DNA from: Sphingobacteriales bacterium
Lineage (GTDB): Bacteria; Bacteroidota; Bacteroidia; Chitinophagales; CAIOSU01
Direction of reading: 5' to 3'
DNA length: 64,000 nucleotides
Assembly (NCBI GenBank): GCA_027486795.1
Contig: JAIXOI010000048.1
Location: forward strand, 124,001 to 188,000
The position numbers and the translations under genes were made by a program. This document shows, piece by piece, positions 1-8,800 of the stretch. The notes below the pieces were generated by a model. It was not told where the DNA came from. It saw only the letters and a program-made list of their open reading frames with translations, and ran no database searches. Each line of letters opens with the position of its first letter. The stretch's first letter is position 1.

Positions 1-429
1 ATATTAGGCTGCAAATTGCCTGATACTTGCATTTATCCAGAGTTTAATGCTGAAAACCCCAACATGGCCGACCCTCGCTACAACACCGAGCTGGGTATGT
101 ATGAGGCCAATTGCGGATTGGACAATTGCCTGACCGCTTGGGGCCACGACGAGTATTTGTACCAAGTATTGAAAAACCACCCAGAAAATAATTTGCCCGA
201 AGCGGCTATGGTAATGATTCGGTACCACTCGTTTTATCCTTGGTATACCGGCAATAGCTATGAGGCTTTGCTTGGACCAAAAGATGCTCAATACAAAGAG
301 TGGATTAAGGATTTCAACCAATATGACCTTTACACCAAATGCACCAAAACATTTGATATGGAGGAAATTAAGGCCTACTATATGCCGCTAATTGAGAAGT
401 ATTTGGGCAAAGGTCCTGTTTACTTTTAA
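1..429 (+). CDS. myo-inositol oxygenase, C-terminal part (5' end outside window)
   Basis: The frame is open from base 1 and gives 142 residues of what is recognisably a MIOX-family protein, a cytosolic non-heme di-iron enzyme that cleaves myo-inositol with O2 to D-glucuronate. Seen here are the family signature CGLDNCLTAWGHDEYLYQ, the RYHSFYPW block and FNQYDLYTKC; by alignment from memory to the animal enzyme these carry the last three of six iron ligands (His, His, Asp). The first ligands (HD motif region) lie left of the window. A TTG at base 16 opens an internal ORF but the homology continues upstream of it, so it is not the start. It converges with the tag gene, with one base between the stops. 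The family is common in eukaryotes and patchy in bacteria. Confidence 0.9.
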   Translation: MLGCKLPDTCIYPEFNAENPNMADPRYNTELGMYEANCGLDNCLTAWGHDEYLYQVLKNHPENNLPEAAMVMIRYHSFYPWYTGNSYEALLGPKDAQYKEWIKDFNQYDLYTKCTKTFDMEEIKAYYMPLIEKYLGKGPVYF

Positions 430-430
430 G

Positions 431-985
431 TTACTGAACCGCGTTAAACGTTGCTCCTGCAGCTAATGTTTTGGCATAAACGGAGCAACCACGATGATGG
501 GCACCAGGCAAATAACCAGTACTCATTAAAAACTCATTTACTATTTCGCCGCCTGTAAATTTGAAGGTCTTTTTGAAGATTTTCACCCATTCGGCTTTGG
601 TTTTGGGATGGTAGTGCTCAATCCATTTTTTGAATGAGCCGTGATCAGTTTGCAGCCCTCTTATCATTTGGGCATTGTGTATGGCAGCATTTATCTTCAA
701 TCGGTTGCGAATGATGCCCGCATCGCCCATTAAGCGATTGAAGTCGGCCTCGCCATAAGCAGCTACCTTATCAATATTAAACCCATCATAAGCCTTGCGG
801 AAGTTATCCTGCTTTAGCAAAATGGTATTCCAACTGAGGCCTGCTTGGTTAATCTCTAATATCAACCGCCCGAACAGTTCGTTGTCATCGGCAATAGGGA
901 AGCCGTATTGTTTGTCGTGGTATACAACATGTACGTTGTTAGGTTGGCTATCGCGAAGGCTATCCACGTATTTACAGTAGCTCAT
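431..985 (-). CDS. tag: DNA-3-methyladenine glycosylase I (Tag)
   Basis: 184 residues, the usual Tag length (E. coli 187). It would excise N3-methyladenine from alkylated DNA, starting base excision repair in the cytoplasm. The signature YHDKQYG and LEINQAGLSWNTIL (catalytic-pocket Glu44) are present, followed by DAGIIRNRLKI. The zinc snap known from E. coli Tag (Cys-His near the N terminus, His-x3-Cys near the C terminus) is matched by Cys4, His23 and the HHRGC stretch near residue 165. Start ATG at 985 is the first in frame and puts Cys4 in its expected place. It is transcribed toward the MIOX gene and probably monocistronic. Confidence 0.93.
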   Translation of the reverse strand: MSYCKYVDSLRDSQPNNVHVVYHDKQYGFPIADDNELFGRLILEINQAGLSWNTILLKQDNFRKAYDGFNIDKVAAYGEADFNRLMGDAGIIRNRLKINAAIHNAQMIRGLQTDHGSFKKWIEHYHPKTKAEWVKIFKKTFKFTGGEIVNEFLMSTGYLPGAHHRGCSVYAKTLAAGATFNAVQ

Positions 986-1036
986 GGTTTGGTTTCATGT
1001 ATTAGATATGTTGTTGGAAGGTGACAATAACAATTG

Positions 1037-1921
1037 CTAATAAGAGTCACTCGGTGGCGATGAATATAGTTTGTGGTAAATAGTAAAAAGTTCGTCAATT
1101 CTATCAGCATTCATTTTCATCTTATACAGCTTACGATGTATAACTTGAATCTCTTCTTCAAATGTAGTTGGGTTTAAAACGGTAGTTTCAAGGAAAATTT
1201 GATAATTATCATTACCAAATTTGCGTATTAAGAACCTTCCAATTTGATGCCAACAAAACGATTCACCAGCGATGATAAAATCCTCCGGTGAAAAAACCAA
1301 AGCATTTTTTTTGTATCGCTTTATTGCCTTTGCCAAATCAAAAGAAAAGAAAAATACACCAACGAGACTAACAGCGATAAATATCCAATGCTGTTTCTCG
1401 TTTATGTCCAAGAAAAATATGAGGATAGGTAAAACTAAAAATAATAATGTACCAAAAAGATTCTCCCATAAAGGAGCATTAGAATATGCTACTTCAATTC
1501 TGCCCTGTTGCGGAATCAATAATTTCAAACTTAGCACTTCGTCTTCGCTATCAATTTTTAGCCATGCAGCTTCTACTTCGGCGGAACTAACTCCAATTTT
1601 GGGATAAATGTAGTTTAACCAACTCCCTTTTGGAAACATAACGCCACTCCGTAAAAGACTGTGATATAGCAAAGTTGGTGTAGCAACATTGTTCATGGCC
1701 CAAACAAACCAGCGCATAAAACCAAACAATGCCCATAAAAGGCCCAAAGGAAACCCTGCGAAAATCAACAATAGATACGATTTATTTGATGTTACCATAG
1801 CTAACACAAAACCTATTACAAGGCCAGACGCAAAAATGGCATACATCGGATATTTGATGGTGCGATCGTATTGAGCGTATACATCTTCTATCAATAACTT
1901 TTTTTTATCCATCTCCATCAT
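1037..1921 (-). CDS. Conserved-type membrane protein, unknown function
   Basis: 294 residues that I do not recognise. Four hydrophobic segments are visible at about residues 26-43, 49-67, 154-172 and 178-197, arranged as two hairpins around a soluble loop of about 85 residues, then a soluble C-terminal tail of about 95 residues rich in charged residues. This two-hairpin plus cytosolic-tail layout resembles YcxB/PH-like membrane proteins, but no motif proves it. The start codon overlaps the stop of the upstream DinB gene in an ATGA (1918-1921), so the two are almost certainly co-transcribed and translationally coupled. Confidence 0.75.
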   Translation of the reverse strand: MMEMDKKKLLIEDVYAQYDRTIKYPMYAIFASGLVIGFVLAMVTSNKSYLLLIFAGFPLGLLWALFGFMRWFVWAMNNVATPTLLYHSLLRSGVMFPKGSWLNYIYPKIGVSSAEVEAAWLKIDSEDEVLSLKLLIPQQGRIEVAYSNAPLWENLFGTLLFLVLPILIFFLDINEKQHWIFIAVSLVGVFFFSFDLAKAIKRYKKNALVFSPEDFIIAGESFCWHQIGRFLIRKFGNDNYQIFLETTVLNPTTFEEEIQVIHRKLYKMKMNADRIDELFTIYHKLYSSPPSDSY

Positions 1922-2439
1922 ACCAACCCCTGCATGGTCTTTAAATGATGCCGGTTGTGATACAGGGTAAAGTATGCCAGCTCTCGCAAGGTAAGCTTGC
2001 CCAGCAAAGGGTGCTTTACCTGCAAGGTATCCAATTCTTTTTCGGTTTTGGTGGCAGCGGCAGCGAGGTAGTTTTCACCGGCCTTGTTAAAAGAAGCAAT
2101 AAGCCGCTGTTTATCGGCGGTGCCATTCGTTTTGGGTTCATACTCTGCTGGTGCTTTGGCACCGTTATTCAAGTGGGCTTGGTATGCCGCTACAATCTCT
2201 TCATAGCTGCGCGATTGCGCACTGACCCGCTTACCATATAACAACCCCACGGCAAAGCCTGGCACTTTGTACGCCACCGTTGTCGATTTTTGGGAAATAA
2301 CCAGATGCAACGCTTGCTGCGCGCAGCTCCACTTACCCGCTGGGGCTTTCAGCAACTCAGCATCAGTGTGGTTAGCAAGCAATTCACTTATATCAGCAAG
2401 TACAGCTTTTGTTTGGGCTAGGGTTTCGTTTATAGACAC
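1918..2439 (-). CDS. DinB superfamily protein
   Basis: 173 residues forming a DinB/YfiT-type four-helix bundle by pattern: an early helix with His45 in the QALHLV segment and a C-terminal helix with YHNRHHLKT (His161, His164/165). In this family three histidines bind a divalent metal and members act as bacillithiol/mycothiol-dependent transferases or remain uncharacterised; the exact reaction here is unknown. The segment GKWSCAQQALHLV is the typical family entry motif. It is the first gene of a two-gene unit, overlapping the following membrane-protein gene by 4 bases. Confidence 0.85.
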   Translation of the reverse strand: MSINETLAQTKAVLADISELLANHTDAELLKAPAGKWSCAQQALHLVISQKSTTVAYKVPGFAVGLLYGKRVSAQSRSYEEIVAAYQAHLNNGAKAPAEYEPKTNGTADKQRLIASFNKAGENYLAAAATKTEKELDTLQVKHPLLGKLTLRELAYFTLYHNRHHLKTMQGLV

Positions 2440-2555
2440 GGCGGCAGATTATACATATGAAATACCAGATAACAAACTGAAAAATAAAAAAAATACCGTT
2501 TAGTTTATTCATTTCCCATCTGCTATTTCACATCCGACATCTCTAATTTTAAAAA

Positions 2556-2590
2556 GTCTTGTGTCTTGTGTCTTGTGTCTTGTGTCTCAC
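2556..2590. repeat. Heptamer tandem array (CTTGTGT word)
   Basis: Four to five head-to-tail copies of TCTTGTG/CTTGTGT, directly before the start of the next gene. The reverse complement reads ACACAAG, the same word as the array at 54699-54731. Confidence 0.9.
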
Positions 2591-2593
2591 AAA

Positions 2594-3151
2594 ATGGCTA
2601 TCTTTATCCTTGCTTTGAGAACAACTATTGCCATACTGTTACTTTGCACTTTTCTACTTCCCTTTTTGGGCAGGTACGCGAGTATTGAATACCAAGCCCA
2701 TGTGGTAAAAAAACAGGTAAAGCGCAAAATGATAGCTGGTATCAATTGTGCCGAATTGGTGCCGCTAACTATATCAAAGCACGATGCTGCCAACAAACTA
2801 AACTGGCATCACCACAAGGAGTTTGAGTACCAAGGCCAAATGTACGATATCGTATATGCCGATAGCATAGGCAACGACACCATTCAGTATTGGCTATATT
2901 GGGATAACGACGAAACAAAACTGAACCGCCAGCTTGCTTCATTAGTAGCCAATGTATTGGGCACAGACCCCGTTCAGCAAGACCGAAACGCTCAATTCAA
3001 TAACTTTACAAAAGATATTTTCTGCATTGAGATAGTTACCTTACCAATGCCGTTGCCTAGCAGCAGCGTGTTACGGTATCCCTTGGCAGGAGCCTCACTA
3101 AACCAGCCAGCCGTTGCGCTGGCCCCTCCACCAGAATTTATGAGCGCTTAA
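2594..3151 (+). CDS. Conserved Bacteroidota exported protein next to TonB receptor
   Basis: 185 residues if started at ATG 2594, which begins directly with a hydrophobic signal/anchor segment (MAIFILALRTTIAILLLCTF); the longer frame from 2561 would translate the heptamer array and is less likely. After the anchor come a Lys/Arg-rich stretch, KHDAANKLNWHHHKEFEYQG, and a Tyr/Trp-rich YWLYWDNDETKLNRQL segment. I know this pattern from small Bacteroidota proteins of unknown function sitting before TonB-dependent receptors; the WHHHKEFEY block is their hallmark. The C-terminal 45 residues are Pro/Ser/Ala-rich. It lies 108 bases before the receptor on the same strand, so a joint metal- or heme-uptake role is plausible but only inferred. 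Confidence 0.75.
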   Translation: MAIFILALRTTIAILLLCTFLLPFLGRYASIEYQAHVVKKQVKRKMIAGINCAELVPLTISKHDAANKLNWHHHKEFEYQGQMYDIVYADSIGNDTIQYWLYWDNDETKLNRQLASLVANVLGTDPVQQDRNAQFNNFTKDIFCIEIVTLPMPLPSSSVLRYPLAGASLNQPAVALAPPPEFMSA

Positions 3152-3259
3152 ATTTTTAGCGTATCGAAGCTTCAATGTCTGCACCTTTATGCTTTGGAGC
3201 AGCAATCTGTTCAGCTTCGTCGCAAAAACCTTTTTCGTTTTCTCATAAAACCAATCTGC

Positions 3260-5662
3260 ATGAAAAAAATTTGTGCTTTGGTACCATTGCTAATGGTGCC
3301 AATACTGTTTTTTGCACAAACCCTGACTTTGAAAGATCAGGAAACGCTTCAGCCGCTAGAGGCTGTAACGTTAAGTAGCAACAAGCCAGAGGCCTTTGCT
3401 ACCACCAACCAACGAGGCCAAGTAGATGTCACCGCATTTGTTGGTGCCGATTCTATTAATATTGGTTCATTAGGGTATGCCGTTCAGGTATTAAGCTATA
3501 AGGAGCTTACCAAATCGGAAAGCCTTTTTTTGGTTGCTACCGATGTGGCCATTGACCGGGTGGTGGTTACCGCCTCGCGCTGGCAACAAACCCAACGCGA
3601 TGTGCCGAACAAAGTAACCGTAATAGGCAGCAAAACTACTGCTTTGCAACAGCCTCAAACCACAGCCGATTTGTTGGCATTGAGTGGCGAAGTATTTATT
3701 CAGAAAAGCCAATATGGCGGTGGTAGCCCCATGATACGGGGCTTTGCTACCAACCGATTGCTCATCACCATAGACGGGGTGCGCATGAACACGGCCATTT
3801 TCCGCAGCGGTAACGTGCAGAACCTTATCTCGCTGGATGCTTTTGCCACTGAGCGTACCGAGGTGCTTTTTGGCCCAGGCTCGGTAAATTATGGCAGCGA
3901 TGCTATTGCTGGTGTAATGAGTTTTTACACGCTTACCCCTAAACTATCCACCACCGATAATCCATTGGTAACGGGTGGTGCAACGGCCCGTTACTCATCG
4001 GCAGCCAACGAAATGACAGGCCACTTTGATGTAGGCGTGGGTTGGAAAAAGTTTGCCATGCTCACCAGCTTCACGTATTCAAACTTTGGCGACCTACGCA
4101 TGGGCAGCCATGGCCCCGACGAATACTTGCGCAGTGAATATGTAGTTCTAATTGATAGCGTAGACCGTGTGGTTACCAATGACGACCCAATGGAGCAGCG
4201 CAAAACGGGCTACAGCCAGATAAACCTATTGCAAAAGCTACGCTACAAGCCAAGCGATAGATGGGAATTGGGCTATACGTTTCAGTATAGTACTACCAGC
4301 AACTACAACCGCTACGACCGCCTCTTGCGCTACCGTAATGGACTGCCACGTAGCGCCGAGTGGTACTATGGACCACAAGAGTGGATGATGAACTTGCTTA
4401 GTGTAACCCACACTGGCAACTATGCCGCTTATGACCAAATGACCATTCGCCTAGCACACCAGCGCTTTGCCGAAAGCCGCCACGATAGGGATTTTAACAA
4501 GCCTACCTTGTTCAATAGGTATGAAGAGGTATTAGCGCTCTCAGCTAATATTGATTTTGTGAAATCCATTGGACAAAAGCAAAAGTTGTTCTACGGTGTT
4601 GAAGGCATATTTAACGATGTAACCTCTACCGGAACAGATGAAAACATTACTACTGGAGATGTTGCAAATGGCCCTGCCCGATACCCTAGGAGCACCTGGC
4701 AGAGCTATGCTGTGTATGCAAACTACCAGTACAAGCCAGTGCAAAAACTGACATTGGCCGCTGGGGTGCGATACAACCATTATATATTGGATGCTAAGTT
4801 TGATACCACCTTCTACCCTTTTCCGTTCACTACTGCCAATATTAGCAAAGGTGCGATATCAGGTAGCGTGGGTGCGGTGTACAACCCAACCCCTAAATGG
4901 TCCGTGAGCCTTAACTTTTCAACCGGTTTTCGCTCGCCGAATGTGGATGACCTAGGCAAGGTATTCGATTCTGAGCCTGGCTCGGTGGTGGTACCTAACC
5001 CTGATTTGAACACCGAATACGCCTACAACTTTGAGGTGGGCGCTGCCAAAGTATTTGGCGACTTTTTGGAAGTAGATGCCACTGCCTTTTATACTATATT
5101 GGATAATGCCTTGGTGCGCCGCGATTACACCCTAAACGGCCTGGATAGTATTGTCTACGCTGGCGAGCTGAGCCAGGTGCAATCCGTGCAAAATGCAGCT
5201 TATGCTACCGTTTATGGTGTGCAAGCCGGCTTTAGGCTTAAATTGCCTAAAGGCTTTGGCTTAAGCAGCCGTATCAATTGGCAGAAAGGTAAGGAAGAAC
5301 TGGACAACGGCGATGTGGCCCCATTGCGCCATGCAGCGCCATTGTTCGGTATTACGCACGTAACTTATACTGCCAAGCGCTTAAGCCTTGACCTATATGC
5401 CATGTACAATAGCGAAGTAAGCTTTGCAAACATGGCCCCCGAAGAGCAGGGCAAGGATTACATATATGCTATGGACAAGGATGGTAACCCATACTCGCCA
5501 GCTTGGTACACACTCAACTTTAAAGCAAGCTACCAGATAACCGATTATTTGGGCGTAACGGCAGGTGTAGAAAACTTAACCGATGTGCGCTACCGCCCCT
5601 ACAGCTCAGGTTTAGTGGCAGCAGGTAGAAATTTCATCTTGTCGCTTAGGGCTAATTTCTAG
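3260..5662 (+). CDS. TonB-dependent outer membrane receptor
   Basis: 800 residues from ATG 3260, chosen because MKKICALVPLLMVPILFFAQ is a clean signal peptide; a longer frame from 3194 adds an unlikely 22-residue basic leader. After the signal comes a carboxypeptidase-regulatory-like beta domain (residues about 21-95), then the plug (VVVTASRWQQTQRDVPNKV ... MIRGFATNRLLITIDGVRMN ... LFGPGSVNYGSDAIAGVM) and a long 22-strand-type barrel ending in the terminal Phe expected of outer membrane proteins. The plug resembles hemoglobin/heme-type receptors (TIGR01786-like) more than SusC. The substrate cannot be fixed from sequence alone; heme, iron chelate or another metal complex are the main options. 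A strong terminator follows at 5695. Confidence 0.9.
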   Translation: MKKICALVPLLMVPILFFAQTLTLKDQETLQPLEAVTLSSNKPEAFATTNQRGQVDVTAFVGADSINIGSLGYAVQVLSYKELTKSESLFLVATDVAIDRVVVTASRWQQTQRDVPNKVTVIGSKTTALQQPQTTADLLALSGEVFIQKSQYGGGSPMIRGFATNRLLITIDGVRMNTAIFRSGNVQNLISLDAFATERTEVLFGPGSVNYGSDAIAGVMSFYTLTPKLSTTDNPLVTGGATARYSSAANEMTGHFDVGVGWKKFAMLTSFTYSNFGDLRMGSHGPDEYLRSEYVVLIDSVDRVVTNDDPMEQRKTGYSQINLLQKLRYKPSDRWELGYTFQYSTTSNYNRYDRLLRYRNGLPRSAEWYYGPQEWMMNLLSVTHTGNYAAYDQMTIRLAHQRFAESRHDRDFNKPTLFNRYEEVLALSANIDFVKSIGQKQKLFYGVEGIFNDVTSTGTDENITTGDVANGPARYPRSTWQSYAVYANYQYKPVQKLTLAAGVRYNHYILDAKFDTTFYPFPFTTANISKGAISGSVGAVYNPTPKWSVSLNFSTGFRSPNVDDLGKVFDSEPGSVVVPNPDLNTEYAYNFEVGAAKVFGDFLEVDATAFYTILDNALVRRDYTLNGLDSIVYAGELSQVQSVQNAAYATVYGVQAGFRLKLPKGFGLSSRINWQKGKEELDNGDVAPLRHAAPLFGITHVTYTAKRLSLDLYAMYNSEVSFANMAPEEQGKDYIYAMDKDGNPYSPAWYTLNFKASYQITDYLGVTAGVENLTDVRYRPYSSGLVAAGRNFILSLRANF

Positions 5663-5694
5663 AGCGTAAATTGTTGTACCTTTATTTCTTTTTT

Positions 5695-5729
5695 CCGCCA
5701 CGGCCTTCGGGTTGTGGCGGTTTTATTTT
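5695..5729 (+). terminator. Rho-independent terminator after TonB receptor
   Basis: Stem CCGCCAC/GTGGCGG (5695-5701 with 5714-5720) capped by an inner CC-TTCG-GG tetraloop hairpin, followed by TTTTATTTT. It points along the + strand only. Confidence 0.9.
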
Positions 5730-5753
5730 GGGGTGTGTCTGAAGCATTTTTTT

Positions 5754-5761
5754 TATCTTTG
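5754..5761 (+). promoter_or_regulatory. Bacteroidota -7 box (TAtcTTTG)
   Basis: TATCTTTG matches TAnnTTTG and lies 21 bases before the ATG of the small lipoprotein. A TTTG at 5727-5730 is a possible -33 element (23-base gap). It starts right after the terminator at 5695. Confidence 0.65.
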
Positions 5762-5782
5762 CAGCACATCAAGCATCCAACA

Positions 5783-5980
5783 ATGAAACCAAAGCTTTTC
5801 CTTTTAGCGGCATTAGTGATAGTAACTGGTTTTGCATCGTGCAAAAAGGATATTTGCGTTAGTGTGGTTGACCCACAAGGCAACATTTGCTGCGAACGCT
5901 GCTTTGATACCCAAGAAGAGTTGGATATTTTCAATGCTACTTATACCAGCACCACTTGCGCACAGAAGTGTGCAGATTAA
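5783..5980 (+). CDS. Small Cys-rich lipoprotein
   Basis: 65 residues from ATG 5783. The N terminus MKPKLFLLAALVIVTGFASC is a signal peptide ending in a lipobox (F-A-S-C), so the mature protein of about 46 residues would be lipid-anchored at Cys20. The mature part carries six further Cys (CKKDICV, ICCERC, TTCAQKC), an unusually high density suggesting disulfides or metal binding. Its own terminator-flanked promoter supports it as a real gene rather than a chance ORF. The frame from 5714 runs through the promoter and is rejected. Function unknown. Confidence 0.75.
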   Translation: MKPKLFLLAALVIVTGFASCKKDICVSVVDPQGNICCERCFDTQEELDIFNATYTSTTCAQKCAD

Positions 5981-5995
5981 CCGCGTAACCCAACT

Positions 5996-7216
5996 TTATT
6001 TAAAAGGGTTCCGCTGTTTCCAAGGCTCTGTGCGGCTCAGTATTTTCACCATCGGTGCGATAATCCTGCTTTTCCAACCCGAAACGTGGCGTGTGTACAA
6101 GTACATATCGTGGGGCTTGGCTCCTACCGAGCTCTTTATCTCCATAGCCGTGCGCCCAAAAACCGATTGCCTAGCACCATGCTCAATGCCCCTACGAGCA
6201 ACCAATAACAGCACATTTAGGTAAAGGTCATATTGCTTTTGTGCCTCCCTATCCATACCCATCATACCTGCTACAATTTGGCCGTTGTGCTGATAAAAAG
6301 AGATGAACGACAGTAGTTTATCCTCCAACCAAAACCCATCTATCCAAAACGATTCAGGCATTTGATGCATCAAATACTGCACGTGCTGAAGCCTGAATGT
6401 GGCAAGTTTAAAATCGGAAGTGTCAACCACCTCTTGATAAAGTCGTTCCATTTCTGGCATATGAGCCGCTATCTCATCCACGGTCATTCGGCGTATTTCA
6501 ATGCCATTCATATCCTTAATAGCCTTGCGCATGCGCACTCGATACTTAGAGGACATGGCCGCAAGGTATCCGTCAAAGGTTTTCCATTCGGGGTCAATAT
6601 CCAAAATCATATCGGGCTGAACGGGAAATTGCAAATAGCCTGACTTTTGCAATTCAGGGAAAGCACCCAATTTATCGGCAAACACTTCTTTAACCAGTAA
6701 ACCGCTTACAGGCTTTTTACTTGCTTTGGCCTCTTGCACCAATTGATTAATAACCAATTGCAACGCCGATACTTCTTCAACACCCAGCTCATTTACATCG
6801 GTAAAGTACCAGCCGTACTCACCCGTCATAAAAGTGTTACCCAGCACTAACAATCGCATTTTCATGCGGCTAACTAGGCTATTTAAAAGCCTTGGCCAAA
6901 AGCCTAGTTCCTTCCTACTCTCTTCGGTACCCACATTATTACCATCAAACAATATGGTTTGAAAAGTAGCTACACCAGCCAATCGGCCATCTTTGCGAAA
7001 CACCACATACTTGAAACCCATATTGACACTGCAACAGGCTTCAAAAGCAATTAAATAATCATAATTAAGGAAGGTATGCTCTTGAGGTACTATTTGCTGC
7101 CACATGGCTTGCGGCACATCGGCAATGCTACTATATGTTTGGGTAGTATATGCTGTAGTAGTTGTCAATGCGATGCTCCCCCCGATGCAATTGGTAATAG
7201 TACAGCTAGTTTCCAT
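5996..7216 (-). CDS. GNAT/FemAB-like acyltransferase
   Basis: 406 residues. The second half (about 215-365) has the layout of the BioF2-like/FemAB-type GNAT fold: a SSKYRVRMRKAIKDM helix, then YQEVVDTSDFKLATF, then a beta strand with DKLLSFISFYQHNGQIVAGMMGMD, and YDLYLNVLLLVARRGIEHGA before the closing FGRTAMEIKSSVGAKP. These proteins transfer acyl or aminoacyl groups, in some cases onto peptidoglycan precursors or polar lipids; the substrate here is unknown. The first 20 residues are Thr-rich and poorly conserved in character, so the true start may be a later codon. It converges with the small lipoprotein gene, 15 bases apart. Confidence 0.72.
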   Translation of the reverse strand: METSCTITNCIGGSIALTTTTAYTTQTYSSIADVPQAMWQQIVPQEHTFLNYDYLIAFEACCSVNMGFKYVVFRKDGRLAGVATFQTILFDGNNVGTEESRKELGFWPRLLNSLVSRMKMRLLVLGNTFMTGEYGWYFTDVNELGVEEVSALQLVINQLVQEAKASKKPVSGLLVKEVFADKLGAFPELQKSGYLQFPVQPDMILDIDPEWKTFDGYLAAMSSKYRVRMRKAIKDMNGIEIRRMTVDEIAAHMPEMERLYQEVVDTSDFKLATFRLQHVQYLMHQMPESFWIDGFWLEDKLLSFISFYQHNGQIVAGMMGMDREAQKQYDLYLNVLLLVARRGIEHGARQSVFGRTAMEIKSSVGAKPHDMYLYTRHVSGWKSRIIAPMVKILSRTEPWKQRNPFK

Positions 7217-7325
7217 TGAGCGTAATTAACTGCCTTTACGGAACGGTAAAAATTACCCTTCCCAATACAGGCATTTGTTAGGTATGACGAGTGTCGAGAA
7301 CAAATATTGCAATTGCGCCTGTGCA

Positions 7326-8696
7326 CTAGTCAAGTATTTGGAACTTCTTGAACAGCCATCTGCCTGAATTGGTTTCCACTTTCAGCAAATACAAACCTAT
7401 TGGCAATTTTTCTATATTAAGGCTATAACTAAAATCTGGCAATGTAATTACCTGCAACAACCTACTGCCATTGATGCTGAATACCCCAACCCTAGATATG
7501 GTTTCTGAGCAAGCAATTTGTATAATCCCTTTAGCAGGATTTGGGTAAATATTTAAGCCAATATCCAAATCGGTTTCGATACTGAAATTGGGCAGAGAAT
7601 CGTAAATAGTATCAAAACGCACCACCAGCGCTTCGGGTAAAACGGGGAATGCATTAGTATACCCTGTCAATAAAAACTTGCCAGGCTGGGGTTCGTTAAC
7701 ATTGCGGAGCAACCCATCCCAACTTTTAGTCCAGGTAATATCGCCGTCGGTATTGAGCTTAAACAAATGACTATTGCAGCCGGATGCCCCATCTAAACAA
7801 GCCAAAAAACCAAAGTTTCGGTCCTTCATTTCAAAAGCCCTAAAATATACCCCGCCAGAGGGTATTCCCAAGCTACGCTCCCACTCCAACACAAAATTGC
7901 TATCAAATTTACGAGCATAAATACTATCGCTATAACTAATGGTGATAAACCCACCATCGCGCGTAAGGTCGAACCCATAACCCGAGCCATTTCCAAGCAC
8001 CGCACCAAAATGGCTGGTAAGAGAGTCGCCATTGCTATTTGTAATTAGCAACCATGGCTGAACTATGCTAGAATCGCGTTTCCAGCCATAAAACCAAAGC
8101 TGGCCATTGGATTTTTCTTTAACTACAAACAATTCATCGTCATCACTAAGCCCGCCATAGGTTTGCTGCCATAATACCTGTCCACCCAAATCAAGCTTTG
8201 TGGCAAACGATTGAAAAGTGGGTCCATTGCTGCAAAGCGTTTCTGAGAAAATGCCCGTTAATAAATAGCCATCGGCCACTTCGCTAATATTATAAACTTG
8301 GTTATTGCATTCGGGAAAGAAAAGGTGAGCAGTCCAAATAGTATCCAATTGCTGATTTACTTTGGCAACTACCATAGTATCATAGGCCAAGCCAGCGCGG
8401 TTGCCACCAAGGTAAAGGTAGTTTCCATCAGTTGTGGGCTCAACATAGCCGTTAAAAGGGGTAGCATTGTAAGCATCAATAGAGTCGCCATTAGCATCTA
8501 GTAACAGCATGCGGCTTTGCCATCCAGCATTGCAGAGGTATGCAGTACTTACAAGGTAACCAGTACCCATAGGTACAATACCATATCCTTCGTCGTAGCA
8601 AGCCAAGTCACCAAAAACCTCCCTAAAAACTGTTTGACTGTGCGCAGCCTGGCCCCAAACCAGCACTACCATCCACAATAATAGCCGTTGCCACAT
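7326..8696 (-). CDS. Secreted protein with T9SS type A sorting domain
   Basis: 456 residues. MWQRLLLWMVVLVWGQAAHS is a signal peptide. The body has repeating segments of the type W-x-x-(T/S)-(Y/W)-G-G (for example VLWQQTYGGLSDDDE and ITWTKSWDGLL) that suggest a beta-propeller of PQQ/delta-60-like blades. The last about 75 residues form a typical C-terminal sorting domain: LNIYPNPAKGIIQIAC, then VGVFSINGSRLL, then LPIGLYLLKVETNSGRWLFKKF. Such proteins cross the outer membrane by the type IX system and are anchored or released by the PorU sortase. Function unknown. Confidence 0.88.
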   Translation of the reverse strand: MWQRLLLWMVVLVWGQAAHSQTVFREVFGDLACYDEGYGIVPMGTGYLVSTAYLCNAGWQSRMLLLDANGDSIDAYNATPFNGYVEPTTDGNYLYLGGNRAGLAYDTMVVAKVNQQLDTIWTAHLFFPECNNQVYNISEVADGYLLTGIFSETLCSNGPTFQSFATKLDLGGQVLWQQTYGGLSDDDELFVVKEKSNGQLWFYGWKRDSSIVQPWLLITNSNGDSLTSHFGAVLGNGSGYGFDLTRDGGFITISYSDSIYARKFDSNFVLEWERSLGIPSGGVYFRAFEMKDRNFGFLACLDGASGCNSHLFKLNTDGDITWTKSWDGLLRNVNEPQPGKFLLTGYTNAFPVLPEALVVRFDTIYDSLPNFSIETDLDIGLNIYPNPAKGIIQIACSETISRVGVFSINGSRLLQVITLPDFSYSLNIEKLPIGLYLLKVETNSGRWLFKKFQILD

Positions 8697-8733
8697 ATTG
8701 CGCTAAAATAACAAGAATTAGACACATTAAATG

Positions 8734-8766
8734 ATGTACGAGGTACGATTTACGAGGTACAATTTA
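8734..8766. repeat. Heptamer tandem array (TACGAGG word)
   Basis: Copies of TGTACGA, GGTACGA, TTTACGA, GGTACAA in a row, between the T9SS protein and bestrophin genes. Same word family as 37361, 40635 and 46836. Confidence 0.85.
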
Positions 8767-8800
8767 AAGCAACCCTAGGATTAGCAAATTAGCACATCAA

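Noticed and set aside
2556-2590. Heptamer arrays as CRISPR
   Set aside because: Units are seven bases with no spacers and no cas genes are near.
5659-5934. 91-codon minus-strand ORF over the terminator and the small lipoprotein
   Set aside because: It crosses a clear terminator and covers a better-supported plus-strand gene.
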